Under the pieces are notes generated by a model. That model was not told the origin of the DNA. It worked only from the letters and a program-made list of their open reading frames with translations, and ran no database searches. A stretch of 64,000 bases of DNA from positions 186,001 through 250,000 of the forward strand of contig JAUTXW010005211.1 in assembly GCA_030620095.1 (NCBI GenBank). Reading direction: 5' to 3'. This stretch comes from Kuschelorhynchus macadamiae (taxonomy: Eukaryota; Arthropoda; Insecta; Coleoptera; Curculionidae). A program made the position numbers and the translations under genes. Below, one piece after another: positions 45,668 through 57,479 of the stretch (within the stretch, counting starts at the first letter, position 1; each line of letters starts with the position of its first letter).

Positions 45668-47799
45668 CTAAAACAAAGTATACGTTTGCTTATTAAAAGA
45701 GCAAGTTCTGAGAAACTAATATATAGAGTGTTGTTGAGAAATATGAACCTAATTTACGATACCGTCTTGATCGAATACACAGAACGATTACTTGAAAATT
45801 TGTCAAAATTTTGCATTTTGTAGTCGTCAGTACAAAATGGAAGATAGTCTAATTCTTTCAACGTATGAACGATATGAATTGGCGAAATTTTTTTTATTAG
45901 TGGATTTTGATGGTACCACAGTTTTTCAATTTATCTTGTGAGTTTGAGGATTATAAAATCTTATTATTCGAACCTTGAATAAAAATCAAGTCGGTAAAAT
46001 AGCTGTCATGTACTATGAATCCTGACTTTTATCAAGGTGAAGGCTCAATTTAGTTACGCATGTAGTTATTAAGTAAAGGCAAATCAGTTTTGCCCAATAG
46101 TATTTCCTTTTATGAAGAAAAGTGAAAAATAACTCATATATAATATAATATAATCAAAGACCGATTGTACTTAGAACGGGCGTTCGAACAAATGGAAAAT
46201 AAAATATCTACTAACTAGATTCCAGCTTTGTATTGCGTATGTGGCAAATTTACGAAACTACTAAAACAATTCGGTTAGTTTAAGTTTAATCAGCCTTGGT
46301 AGTACTAAATATCTAAGTGCGGAACGAAACTCGGCCATACTGCACTTTTCCTTGATTAAAGAAATTTATTTAATATGCATTATTATTATGTTGGATTTTA
46401 ATAATAACTGCAAAGCTGGTTTATTGCAAGTTTTACCAGAAAAAGAGATATTTTTATAGAATTATTTCAAAATTATAATTAGAACAAAATGTATTCTAAA
46501 TCAAATTATGAATTTCCTTATTTTTTGTTTTTGGAAAAGAAATTTAAACTATAGCAAAATAAAATTAAAATTAAAACAAAACAAATGCAGTCCATGTTCC
46601 TATTTTATTTCTTATAAATTTTTCAAGGGAAAGAAAAAAATCTGTAATTGAATATATAAAAATAATATAGTTCACAGTAACATTCGGATACATATTTCAA
46701 GTAGGCCCTGAAATCTTTATCCAAATGCTAATATGCATTAAGTTTTTATTGGTTCCTCAACAATTTTTTTGTAATATTTGGATACATTATAGAACACTAC
46801 GACAGGACATTTGTTTCTACTATGTATGGATTTTTCATAATGGGCTTTTGAAGTTAAGAAAAATGGGATTTTTAACTTAAATATCTCGTTGTTATATATT
46901 TACATAGAATATGTTATATAAAATTTGTTTAATTTTTTCGTAGATTATAATAATTTGGTAAAATTACGTTTAAAATAAGAAAATCATAATATATTCTTTT
47001 ATTTGATGCTCGAATTTTTTTAATTTGCTTAAAACAACGGAGACTTAAAGCATTTTACTATCCTCCTTTACAAGAAAGTACAAGAAATAAATGCCTTATT
47101 GTTTTGCTCAGGTTTCATTTTATATTATATGATTATTTCTGTCTTATTCATATGTCAAAAAATATTATAAAAAGAAAACGCATATTTTAAGCTAAAAATA
47201 CATTTTCTTCCAGTTAACATTTTTAAACTGCCTCTATACTAGAAGTTGTAATATGACTGCATCTATATATTATGGTGTAACAATTTCATTTTGCATTAAA
47301 GAAATTAAGCAAATTTTACCTAAAGCTGTACATTGAAATTGAAACATGGAAAAATCTTATAGTTCAGTTTACCATCAGCTTCGCACTTAACATAAAAATA
47401 GAAAATTCACTGATACTCTGATACTATATTGATATAATATTTATAAGAGATACTTGATATAGCATGTTTACGTTGATGGGTTTTCGCACGACATATCTTT
47501 ATATATTTTTGATAAAGCTAATATATCAAAAATGAAAATATCAGAAATAAATACTGGAATGTGATTCTTTGAAAAATCTTAAGCATAAAACTTCAGGTAC
47601 TTTTGCCCAAAAACACATATTTTCCAAGATACAAGGTTGCAAAGTTTTATTTTTCTTATAAGTTTATTAAATTCATATTCAGTTTTTAAGGTAAATTAAT
47701 CAAAACCGGTACACAAATTACCTTTTGTATGATCTATAAAAGAGTATCACTGGAGTTTGGATCAATAGACAGGGTTTTTTTTTCATGGGGTCATGACTG
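45668..47799 (-). other. Upstream intron of CD36 gene; no exon found
   Basis: I looked on the minus strand for the preceding exon (FNxTN, GPYxY) and found none here or further to 64000. AT-rich, nothing else recognised. Confidence 0.5.
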
Positions 47800-48014
47800 G
47801 GGATGGGCGTTTTATCGACATATCGAATAACAATAGGTAAATAAAAAATATCGATAATTCGATAGTCGTCGATAAGTGCCGATATGCAGCCGATGAGTTA
47901 CATAGTTACCGATAAATGAATGACGTAACATAGTAAGACGGTTTTGAAGGCTGGAGTCAATTAAGAAATCAAAGGTTCTTGAGTTTAGTCCGTGCCAAAT
48001 TGGAATTACTTTCC

Positions 48015-48060
48015 GACGTTTCACCTGCGATTGTAGGAGGCATCTTCAGGGATCTTCACT
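48015..48060 (-). ncRNA. Hammerhead-like motif, left Penelope inverted repeat
   Basis: The minus strand reads CCCTGAAGATGCCTCCTACA, then ATCGCAGGTGAAACGTCGG. CTGAAGA (48043-48049) fits CTGANGA. GCCT/AGGT form a 4-bp helix, and GAAAC (48018-48022) leads into GTC, the usual cleavage triplet. One unpaired U sits between core and helix. The ACGT after GAA is self-complementary, as in hammerheads that work as dimers. Confidence 0.5.
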
Positions 48061-48099
48061 GCACAAATTCAAAACACTAAATAAGATCCCATGAGCAGC

Positions 48100-48865
48100 G
48101 TTCAGATATTTATACCCGTCGTGCCACCGACGCGTGACTCACTGTGATGATTGGTTTCCACGCATGATGTAGCACGTAGCCCGCGTCTATTGACATTTTC
48201 AGGGTGCTTGATGATTTTAACAGATTCTCTAATTTTTCGTTTATAATAACCCGAGACTGATGCAGAACCTGGGTATCTTCTACATTAATCATGTGTCTTG
48301 TTGAGTGCTGATATTCAGTGACGGCGGATTAAACAATTTATTTCTTATTTAGATATAGACCGTCCAGTTTCACACTTTGACACAGGAATAAGCAATTTTA
48401 TAGACTACTTCTGATTGCAAAGGAATTACATGTTTTAGCATTCATTGCCCAATCTTTATGTATGTATTAAAGATTGTGCGAATATCGGATCTCTGCAGAA
48501 TTCTTGCAAATTTATCCATGGTATCCTGGATAAAAGGTAAAACTGCACTGCTTGATGGTTGAGTATCCAATACTGGTTTGCGTCTGGGATTATTATAATA
48601 CCTAATGGATCGCCTAATATCAATGCAATATCATGCCCTAAAGACTAATGAATTGATGACGGATTGATATGGAGAACTAAATTTAAATATCTATTCGTAT
48701 GTGTTGGTTTCCTGTAAACACTATGACCTAGGGTGCCATGCTATTTTTGTGTACTAACACATCAAGAAAGGGAATGGCGCCATCTGATTCAATTCCCATA
48801 GTGAATTTTATATTAGAATGTTATTGCTTCAGATGATCTAAAAATATAGTGAAATTTTCTTCTCC
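48100..48865 (-). pseudogene. Penelope-like element fragment
   Basis: The minus strand gives NIKFTMGIESDGAIPFLDVL, VHKNSMA, then after a frameshift LGHSVYRKPTHTNRYLN. This is the IPFLDVL...YRKPTHTxRYLN segment that follows the catalytic centre in Penelope-like reverse transcriptases. Near 48110-48292 a frame reads LKMSIDAGYVLHHAWKPII, matching the very C-terminus after the GIY-YIG domain. The GIY-YIG core itself is not readable. Several stops; flanked by the inverted repeats with hammerhead-like motifs. Confidence 0.7.
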
Positions 48866-48909
48866 ATGAGGCTATATTACAAAAAATGTCCTCATCTTGT
48901 GCAATGAAG

Positions 48910-48955
48910 ATCCCTGAAGATGTCGCATACATTCGCTGGCGAGACACCGGAAAGT
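48910..48955 (+). ncRNA. Hammerhead-like motif, right Penelope inverted repeat
   Basis: The mirror copy of 48015-48060 on the plus strand: CCCTGAAGATGTCGCATACA, then TTCGCTGGCGAGACACCGG. The GAAA core is changed to GAGA at 48941-48944, so this copy should be inactive. Confidence 0.45.
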
Positions 48956-49174
48956 AATTTCAATTTGACATGGTTTAAACCCAAGAACCATAATTTCTTA
49001 AATATATTACATATTTACAAAGTGAGGAAGTTTTTCTTTGCTCTTCGATAAATTTGTCTTTCTGGCTAATATCGATAGGTAGCAATAAACTATCGATAGA
49101 CAGCAATACCTATCAATAACTTATTTTTATCGACTATCGATAGGCGATAGGTAAAATCAATTATCGCCCATCCC

Positions 49175-50559
49175 ACGTCACCACCTCTTTTAATGCCCCA
49201 AATGTTTTTTGTGACGATTTGCCGATACTGAGCATCTTGCACTTTTTAAATATATGGCAGTTTTTAAGAGTTGTTTAACATAATACTTTTCTTTACATAT
49301 GAAATTTCGGGTCCAAAACCTTTGAATTCGAATTAAAAGTAAAATTCTAGATATTAGGCCTTTTCCCTCCAATTTTATAATTTAGTTTATTATTACTTAA
49401 ACTAGATTTTTCTCAAAAAAAGTATTGTACCTAGTTGGATATTAAAGGTTGAAGGTACTACAGTTATTATAAAGTATAAGACTTTCGGTCGACGTTTACG
49501 CTTCATTTGAAATTTTCGATTAATTGACCATGAGCTTACTTAAAAACTAGACATCGTACAAAATACTTTATTATTCGGCCAGTTTATTATTGATAAATAA
49601 TGACATTATGTTAAAGTCAGTTAAATAAGAATTTTAGCTCATATTTTTATGCTCTCTAATTCGGCTCTCTAAATCTCAGAAATTTGGATTTCACACTTTT
49701 TTACACGCCCTGTCTATTATATGAAAATGTTTTATAGTCAAAATTATTTTTTAATAAACAAACTTTTTATAAAAAGAATGTTCGTAAAAAGCATTAAAAA
49801 ACAGTTTTTTGCCTGTAAGGCTACTGCTTGCTACAAAAGTATAATTAACTATAGTGGAATATTATAATCTTTCGTAATTCTAATTTTTTTATGAAGCAAA
49901 AAATATTTGGCCGCTGGTTAAAACATATAACAAGTACCATTTCATATATGATGCAATATGTAATCTTTAAGAAGAAAGTTGCTGTGCTGTAAATACCTTT
50001 CGCGATTCAAGAACCGCCAAAATCAGCTGGGGATTACACAATGTGAAAGCGCCTATAATTTGCGACATATATTTGAAAATTTAAAATTCCTTATTGAAAA
50101 CTATATCTAATTATTGAAACTCGGTATTGAAAATTATAAAGTCCCGTAAATACACTGGCCAGCAAAAAAAATATGGTCATGTTGAAATTTTGCTGTCTGT
50201 TTGGAATTTTCTACTTTAAGCTTATATCGGCAAATTTAAACCGTAGTAGGCGACTAGGCGCTGAACCATTTGTTTTCTTAGAAATGTTATCTGTAATTTT
50301 TTTAATTTGTCATGTATTAACGTCTACGACTTTTATGAAACAACGTGAATTCACTCTCAAAAATTCATATTTTGGTTTACTGATTTATTGTTAATTTTCC
50401 TCTGTAAAACTTATTGTTGGCACAATATAGTGTTTACAGTGTTATTTAACAGCTCTGAATGCCTTTAAATCATGGCAAGACTTATAGCATTTACGACCTG
50501 TTAAATAAATACTGTAAATACTATACTGGGCGACCAATCGATTTTACAGAGTAAGATAT
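49175..50559. other. No gene seen
   Basis: AT-rich. ACACTGGCCAGCAAAAAA near 50153 resembles a transposon end, but no partner was found. Confidence 0.3.
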
Positions 50560-50875
50560 TTGCAAAAGTTGCAGATGGGTCAATTAAATAAGATTTTTTT
50601 ACGTTGATTTTTGTAAATTTGATTTGGTCGCCATCTTCAATTCGTACCACAACTTTACCAGTTTTTCTCTATATCACACTTAATGCTTACACAAAATTTG
50701 ATTTTAATCTAATAAGTAGCTTTTTCAGGCTGATATTTGGAGTCATACTTAAATGTTTCTAGTTCATTCCTATGTAACACTCACATGGTTAATAATTGGA
50801 TAATTAGATTTTTTGTAATAATCTTGTTCCGGCATATTGAATTTTTACTAAAATATTACTAGGTCATCCCCTAAA
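50560..50875 (+). repeat. Partial copy of dispersed repeat
   Basis: Contains TTTGGTCGCCATCTTCAATT, CGTACCACAACTTTACCAG, AATCTAATAAGTAGC and TTGTTCCGGCATATTGAA, in the same order as the 0.5-3.0 kb array. It is cut off at 50875, where mariner-like sequence begins. Confidence 0.75.
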
Positions 50876-50879
50876 AAAC

Positions 50880-51545
50880 TACATTCTAAAAAAATCCTCC
50901 CTATAAACGAGACGATGATGAAATGTTTAACGCCAATCCAAATTTCAGTCGCTAAATAATGTTTTCCGGTAAAATTGTCAATATTGATCGAGGGAAAATC
51001 CTAACTAGATTCGAGAACATCACACCTAATTTCCACAAAAACTTAACGTTTGGGCTGGGGTAATAGGTCGGAGTATCCAATATATTTTCTTTCTTTTTCC
51101 TAAAGTGAAATCGTGCCCGATATTTTTAAATATTAAGAACTGAAATTGTCCGGCTTTTATTTACTCTCAAAACGTTCTTTTAGTGCAGTTCCAAATAATG
51201 ACATCTAGTTGCAGCAAAATGGTGCACCCTACAATATCCTGGGGAAGTTCGGAAATACCTTAACAATGTGTTTTTTTTTTGGAAGGTGAATAGAAAGAAG
51301 GAGCAGTATTGAATGGCCAGCTCCGTCCCCAGACCTGATACTTCTCGATTATTTGTTGTGGAGACACCTCAAGAATGTTGTTTTTAAAACTAAGCCGTTA
51401 AACCTGAAGGATCTGAGGCGACAAGTCGAAAACGAAGGTAGAAGTATTAAAAATTAACAAACTAACAGCCTTCTTAACATTCTGAATGCCTTCCGGCAAT
51501 GTTTAGCTCACTGTCAAGAAGTAGATTTAAGCACTTAATACGAAT
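50880..51545 (+). pseudogene. Mariner-like transposase remnant
   Basis: Plus-strand translation gives LNVWAGVIGRSIQ near 51041, QQNGAPYNIL near 51209, then IEWPAPSPDLILLDYLLWRH and LKNVVFKTKPLNLKDLRRQV. These are the WxG, QDGAPxH and SPDLxxLDFxLW catalytic-region motifs of mariner transposases. The catalytic D of QDGAP is N here, and frameshifts are present. It is a fossil with no TIRs recognised. Confidence 0.8.
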
Positions 51546-52064
51546 TTTTCAAAAATTTACGTTCTTTAGCAGAAATTAGTATTTCGATTATTTATTTATT
51601 ATTTTTATTAGGTATTTGAAAAACTTAGGAATTAAATGTATCTTAGGAAATATCTTTAGAATTATTAGTAAAATTTAAAAATATAATTGCCTTAAATTTT
51701 GTCCAAATTTTTTACAAATTAAATACAGGTTATTCCATTTAAAAAACAAAAATTCCTATCAATTACTGAAAAACGGTAAATTTGGCAATGTTGCAAATAT
51801 CACCAGCGGTTTCGTCGCATTTCCATACATATCCCAGAAAAATATAAAATAAAATAAAATGAGCTTGGAGGCAAAATCATATTATAACTTATAAGAATTT
51901 TCCGATGATAGTTTGTGAGCATACCATATATTTTCTTTTTTTTTATTACTCATGTATTTTAGGTTCTGTGGCTAAAATCTGTACCTAAAAATTTTATGTC
52001 TCTTTTATTATATTATATATTTAATGATGGATTTTGTTATGGTTATATTGGTATTTTTTTCCTT
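51546..52064. other. No gene seen
   Basis: AT-rich sequence without recognisable features. Confidence 0.3.
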
Positions 52065-52725
52065 CCCTCGTAAAAGGGAAGTATTGTAATCGTGAAAAAA
52101 ATCACCCTGCGAGATTTTTTGAGATCTTTACGTTTCAGGGTCTCTAGATACAGAAAAATATATTTTCTCAACTCCGTCGGTAAAAAAATACTTACCCGAT
52201 TGACGATTGATTTTGGTCAAGAATTAAGGGACATATGGGGTGACCTGATAACATTTTGGTGAAAATCCAATTTTCTGGCACAAGATGAAGGCCTAGTGAA
52301 ACGTTAAAAAAATTATTATTATTAATTTTCGGAGGGTCTAGCAATATAAACTTTAGCTAGTTCAAAGGGTCTTCAGGGATTTCAAATTATGTGCCATAAC
52401 TAACTGTGGTATAGAGATAAACTAGTAAAATAGTGGTATTTATTGAAGAGGGTGGCCAAATAAAATGTTTATGACCGAGAAAAAAAAACACTCTCTCAGG
52501 TTTTACAAATCTTCATGTTTTAGGGTCCCTAGATGCCAAAAAATATGTTTTCAATTCAGTCGGTCCGTCTGTTTGTTAGTTCATATGGTGATGACCTGGT
52601 AACATTTTGGCAAAAATCCAATTTTCCGGTACAAGATGAAGGCCTAGTGAACCGTTCAAAAAATTATTATTAATAGTTTTCGGAGTTTATAGCAATATAA
52701 ACTTTAGCTAGTTCAAAGGGACTCT
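52065..52725 (-). repeat. Dispersed repeat in inverted orientation
   Basis: Begins with the element's terminal hairpin (CTTCCCTCGTAAAAGGGAAG, 52065-52084), then GTATTGTAATCGTGAAAAAA and CTCAACTCCGTCGGT. Two ~130-bp direct repeats (about 52234-52371 and 52592-52720, both with CAAGATGAAGGCCTAGTGAA and ATAAACTTTAGCTAGTTCAA) show the tandem unit. Confidence 0.8.
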
Positions 52726-55700
52726 CAAAAAGTTACAATTAAAAATTATAGGCTTCCTGATTTTCCTGATATTTTGCCCTCCAGATACCAGACTATCTCA
52801 ATAAATTATACAGCATTAGCAGAGGGAGACGTTTGGTCCGTAATGTATATGTATAAAGACAAAATATCTGAGTGTTAAAAATAGTTACGAGTTAAGTGAA
52901 ATAAATTTAAAGCATAATTTAAAAAAAAATCATACTTAAATGAGTTGACAAAATATATGCTTTTAGCTTATTTTTTCAAGATGAATTTTAATTTGCTTAA
53001 TAAAAACTCGTTTAAGGTCACTCCCACTATAGACCTTACCATTAGCTAATTCAAAAGTTTATAATATTGCCGTAATCTTTCTTTACCAGACAATTATCTT
53101 TTCTCATAAACCGAATTATTACTGAAGAAATAAACAATTTTATTGTCTGCTAAAATAAAATTATCGTCGACGTCGTTGAGCAAGAAAAAATTTACGCAAT
53201 TTATCGTAATACCCGGCCAGCAGGATATCATTTCGGTTTTACTGCTATTTATATAAAAGTGCAATTACCTTGCTCAAATAGTGGCACTGCCTTGCATCCG
53301 ATATGTACTAAACTTTCTTATTACATGAAGTAGTATAAATAAAGGTTTAATAAAGATTTTAAATTGATTAGAAAAACCTATATATTTCAGTACATTACTA
53401 ACATATGTGCATAAAACTGTAACACGCTAAAACCGTGTACTTAAAACGAAAAAGCCTTAATATTAATATTGATGACTGTTTACTATTTTTTTCGCGTAGA
53501 CATATAAAGTCAAAATATTTTGGGAATACTGAAATTTAAAAAAAATCTACAATATATTTTTAAAGTGCATATCTAGAATTGTTACCGTCCACCGGATAAC
53601 TATGAACTAAGTCCAACTAAGTATCATTGTGATATATTTATATTGTGGTTTTATACAGGTCGCAATATATCCATTTTTTAATTTATGTTCGAACACTGTT
53701 GTACATTCACTTCTAGATTAACTAGAAAAAGATGTTTAACTACATTTAAATTAGCTTAAAAGTTTCTAAATATTGGTTTTTATATTTTTCAATTCGGGTA
53801 AAAATAAGAGAGATGAAGTCACTTATTTTATTGTTCCTAGATGGCCAAGTCACAAATTACGCATGCATATGATTTTTAGTTTCTATCTTGGGTTCTATTA
53901 TTTTGGTCAGTTGTTTATATCTTTCGTTGGTCTGGTTTTTAGTGGTTTTAGATGTGTACAGCACTAAATAAGTAACAATTCAAACTCTTGAGTAAGAAAC
54001 AAAGAATGCGCATCATAGAGCTTTAGTAAATATTTAAAAATTCAAAGTAGGAATGCCAAAATGACGGGCGAATTTTAACATTTATGGTAATTTTAATTCA
54101 TAAATTTTTAGTAACATACTAACATAAAATTACTCTTAGGGTATTTAACAGTGCACTTTATGATTTTTTAGCCAACATTTTGCTACTATGATTAAAACTG
54201 TTTTCGAGTAAGCGTTTTTTTGTAGTTTTACTAGTATTAAAATGGTCACACACGGCGAAAGTTAAATTATACGGGGTGTCGCAAAAGTAAGGCAAAGATT
54301 TCAAGGGTGGTTTTTAAGTATTAATAAGTCGACATATTCCCATAAACATTCATCCTTATTTAAATATCTAAGATAAAGTATCTTTAAAATTAAAGGGAAC
54401 AACTCAGTGTGCATATTTCTGAAATGCTGGAATGTTTTCTAGGTAGAATTTTTATGCTAAATCAACTTTTTGGATTTCCACCAATGGCGTGTATCTGTTT
54501 TTATTATTGGTTTTAAAATTACGAAAATTGTATAAGAACATTTGTTGTGATAAACAATTCTTTTATTTAAGGCATGTTTAGTTTGTACAAGGGGTTTTGT
54601 TAAAACCGTCTTTAAATTATATCTAGAAAAAAAAATACGAGCACTAATAGTTACATTAAAAAAAAATTTTTTTTTAAGTTTATTTAATTTTACATTTTAA
54701 CCAGTCTATGACCAGTTGACGACCACATTTTGACAAACAATTTCTGCCGGAATCAACCGTATTCAAATGATTTCCTCCGATATTATCCGAAATATAGTGA
54801 TTTCCGAAATAGCTGTACGTTTTTTTTTTGGAAGTGAGATGCTCCTCGGTGATATTACATTAAGTTAGGTTAAGTTAACATATAATAGCACCTAGACAAA
54901 TTTTATTGGGTTTAATCTCAAATATAAAAAGTTGATTATAAAGTTTTATAATTCTGGTGTACGTATAGTCATGTTTTTAATAGAATACGACAGTTAAACG
55001 AATTCGTCCGCTATGCAAATTTATTCTATAACCATTTTTTAATTTTTTAATAATTTTTTATTTCAATTGAATGTAACACTGATAACTTGCGTATCCTCAA
55101 TATGCATTTAAATTATTGTATATTATATTAAGTTTCAGACGCCATAATTAAAACAAAATTAACTGATTACAGTCATAATATTCAAAAGTTGGATTAAATA
55201 CTATAACTACATAAATATTTCAAGTGTTTACACATATTTATTTATGAAGATATTGTGGGATCTGAATCAAAACAATCAACACACAAACACAAAAACTATT
55301 GTATTCTGGCTTTTTGAATATTTTCAGTCACGCACAATAACGACAAGAAACTTTGAAATTTGATCTGACGCTTTGGGCATTTTATCTTGTACTTAAAAGT
55401 AATTTATTTATATTACTTAGAAACTAATATATGAAAAAATATTTCTATATTTCTATTCTTTGTCTGATAATGTTGTTGCATCTTGTTTAAACGAATCCAT
55501 ATTAATATAAATTCGTATAAAGAGGATCGGTTTGATTAGAATTGGCATTATCGTACATTCGACCTTTAAACTGTGAGGTATTCTTGGTAAAATATGTAAA
55601 TAAATACCTTCTTTTTACCCTAAGATTCAACGACCAATATAATTTGCCAGAAGTGGCCAGAACCAAGCATATTGTACATATCCCCAGTAACTACTGAACC

Positions 55701-56911
55701 CACTCCCTGAACTTAACGTTATGGATACCAGCTGATCGAAACTGACTGCGGAGTAGGTAAAATTTATAATTTCTTGGTCATACAATGTTTTTTTATGAAT
55801 TTCAAACAAAATATGCTGTCAACCTTTTTGGCATTGCTAGCCAGAAGACCTCGATTATTTTCTATGCGAGCCCGAACATCATAAGTGAGTCATGAAATTT
55901 GACTACTCCTTCCATTTTAAAGAGGATATCGCAGTACCTCTAAAACGTAACGTCCTAGCAACCGACAAAGGAAAAAAATACCCCGAGTAAAAGTGTTCAT
56001 ATTTTATTCTTTCTGGTTCAAAAAAGTTTATGTTCATTGACAAAATGTCCACTTTCTGTCGATAAATTTCCGCCTCGTTATTATAAGGTTTCTGTCGGCG
56101 GTCTATTTGACTTGTCGCACTGCAGATATCATGTGATTAATATATAGCAGCCGAATCGAGAATTTAAATTCACTCCGATATCCTCTCAAAGAGAAAACAT
56201 TAATTCTGACTGAAAATCCTAGTATCAAACTTCCTTTATTTAAGCATTGTAATTTTTTAGACAATCCGCCTCTTTGCTAGAGATATTTTTATGAACTCTG
56301 CACTCTAATTTTATAGGCATAAGGGCCGCAAAGACTTTCTGTTCTATATATTGTTAGAGTTTTCGGAATTTGAAGGCATTTATAAGTATTTAAACCCTTA
56401 CTAAATTAAGCTAAGTACGGCCCTGACCGAACTACGGCTCTAACCGCGCGAAATAAGGTATTTCCCTACGTGCAGCGCAGAACCAATGCAGCCGCGAAAA
56501 AGGGATCATTTACCGGACAGACAAAAATAAATTATGCTTTAAGTGCGGAGCTCTCAATGGCGAGGAAATTGATAGAAGAAAGAGACGAAACGAAATATAG
56601 TAAGTCAAATAAGATGATACCTCCCCCGGAGGTAATTTATCAGAATATTTCTATTATAAAAGAAATCCAGAAAATGGAAAGTCTATTTTTTATCCTTCGC
56701 ATAACATGATTATTTTTCGGTTTTATCGGAATATCGGCGATAATACGGCGTGAGTGCTAAAGGAATAAAAAATACAGTATTTGACTCTCTAATAGGAAAT
56801 ATGTAGATAGAAAAAATGTTAAAGTAACTGTAATATAAAACATTTCCAGTATATGGATATTCTTGAAATATTAAGACCTTTTAGGAACAATGTTCTGACG
56901 GTTTAATTATG
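52726..56911. other. Long stretch without a recognisable gene
   Basis: Read on both strands. Small frames near 53098-53238 (minus), 55627-55809 (minus) and 56470-56709 (plus) have slightly higher GC but match no family I know. 54268 carries TATACGGGGTGTCGCAAAAG, a typical end word of small insect DNA elements, without a clear partner. Confidence 0.35.
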
Positions 56912-57014
56912 TAGGGGAAAAAAGGGGAATATCGACCGTCGGGCCAAATCGACTAGTTTGAAATTTCCTTAATTTGGCGCCATACGGGCGAAATGTACCG
57001 ACCGGCCGAGAGAT

Positions 57015-57082
57015 GACTTGTAATTGACCTAATTTATACGGTTAGTATGACTTGTAATTGACCTAATTTATACAGTTAGTAT
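57015..57082 (+). repeat. 34-bp tandem duplication
   Basis: Two adjacent copies of a 34-bp unit starting GACTTGTAATTGACCTAATT, with one difference (G/A at unit position 26). Lies just inside the left end of the decayed pogo element, where transposase-binding repeats are common. Confidence 0.9.
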
Positions 57083-57479
57083 GGTGCCAACACAAATCTT
57101 ATGTGCAGGTTTGTTCGTATCTAGACTTTTTCTATTAAAATTGTGCTGCTCCTAATAAAGTAAGAACAGTTTCTATTTTCTAAATATATTGTATTTTACG
57201 TTCCTAGTATACATCGGATATGTTCCCATAATTTTTAATGTATATTTTTCGTAAAAAAATTAAGGTTAAATGTACTGGTTCGCGTAAAATCGATCATGCT
57301 GGTCGATGTTACCCTCTAGTGATCAATATTGCCCAACTTTATATTTGCACTTGGTAGGTATAGCGTAATTGGTGATAGCTATTTTAAATCAAATGCGTAA
57401 TAAATGTAAACATTAGGTATATGAAAACATTTCATTTCAGATGCTGTGAACAGTGGTTCGAAAAACTGGACATTCTTCG

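Larger units (their letters stand above)
47800..49174. mobile_element. TIR element with TATCGATA subterminal repeats
   Basis: The left end reads GGGATGGGCG and the right end on the minus strand reads GGGATGGGCGATAATTG. Both ends are followed by repeated TATCGATA-like words: near 47871 on the left, and near 49069, 49091 and 49133 on the right. Inside is a second inverted repeat (47960-48063 and 48898-48998) and a Penelope-like fragment. The target duplication is unclear. The GGGATGGGCGATATCGATA pattern suggests a hAT-like non-autonomous element (inference). Confidence 0.6.

Noticed and set aside
50150..50560. ACACTGGCCAGCAAAAAA as a Tc1/mariner TIR
   Set aside because: No inverted partner and no transposase of matching position was found.
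53098..53238. Short minus-strand frame after TATATAAATA
   Set aside because: A TATA-like box and a ~46-codon frame occur together, but in AT-rich DNA this is expected by chance and the peptide is unrecognisable; it is not the missing CD36 first exon.
55627..55809. Candidate upstream CD36 exon
   Set aside because: Locally GC-richer with aromatic residues, but lacks FNxTN and GPYxY and has no fitting splice sites.
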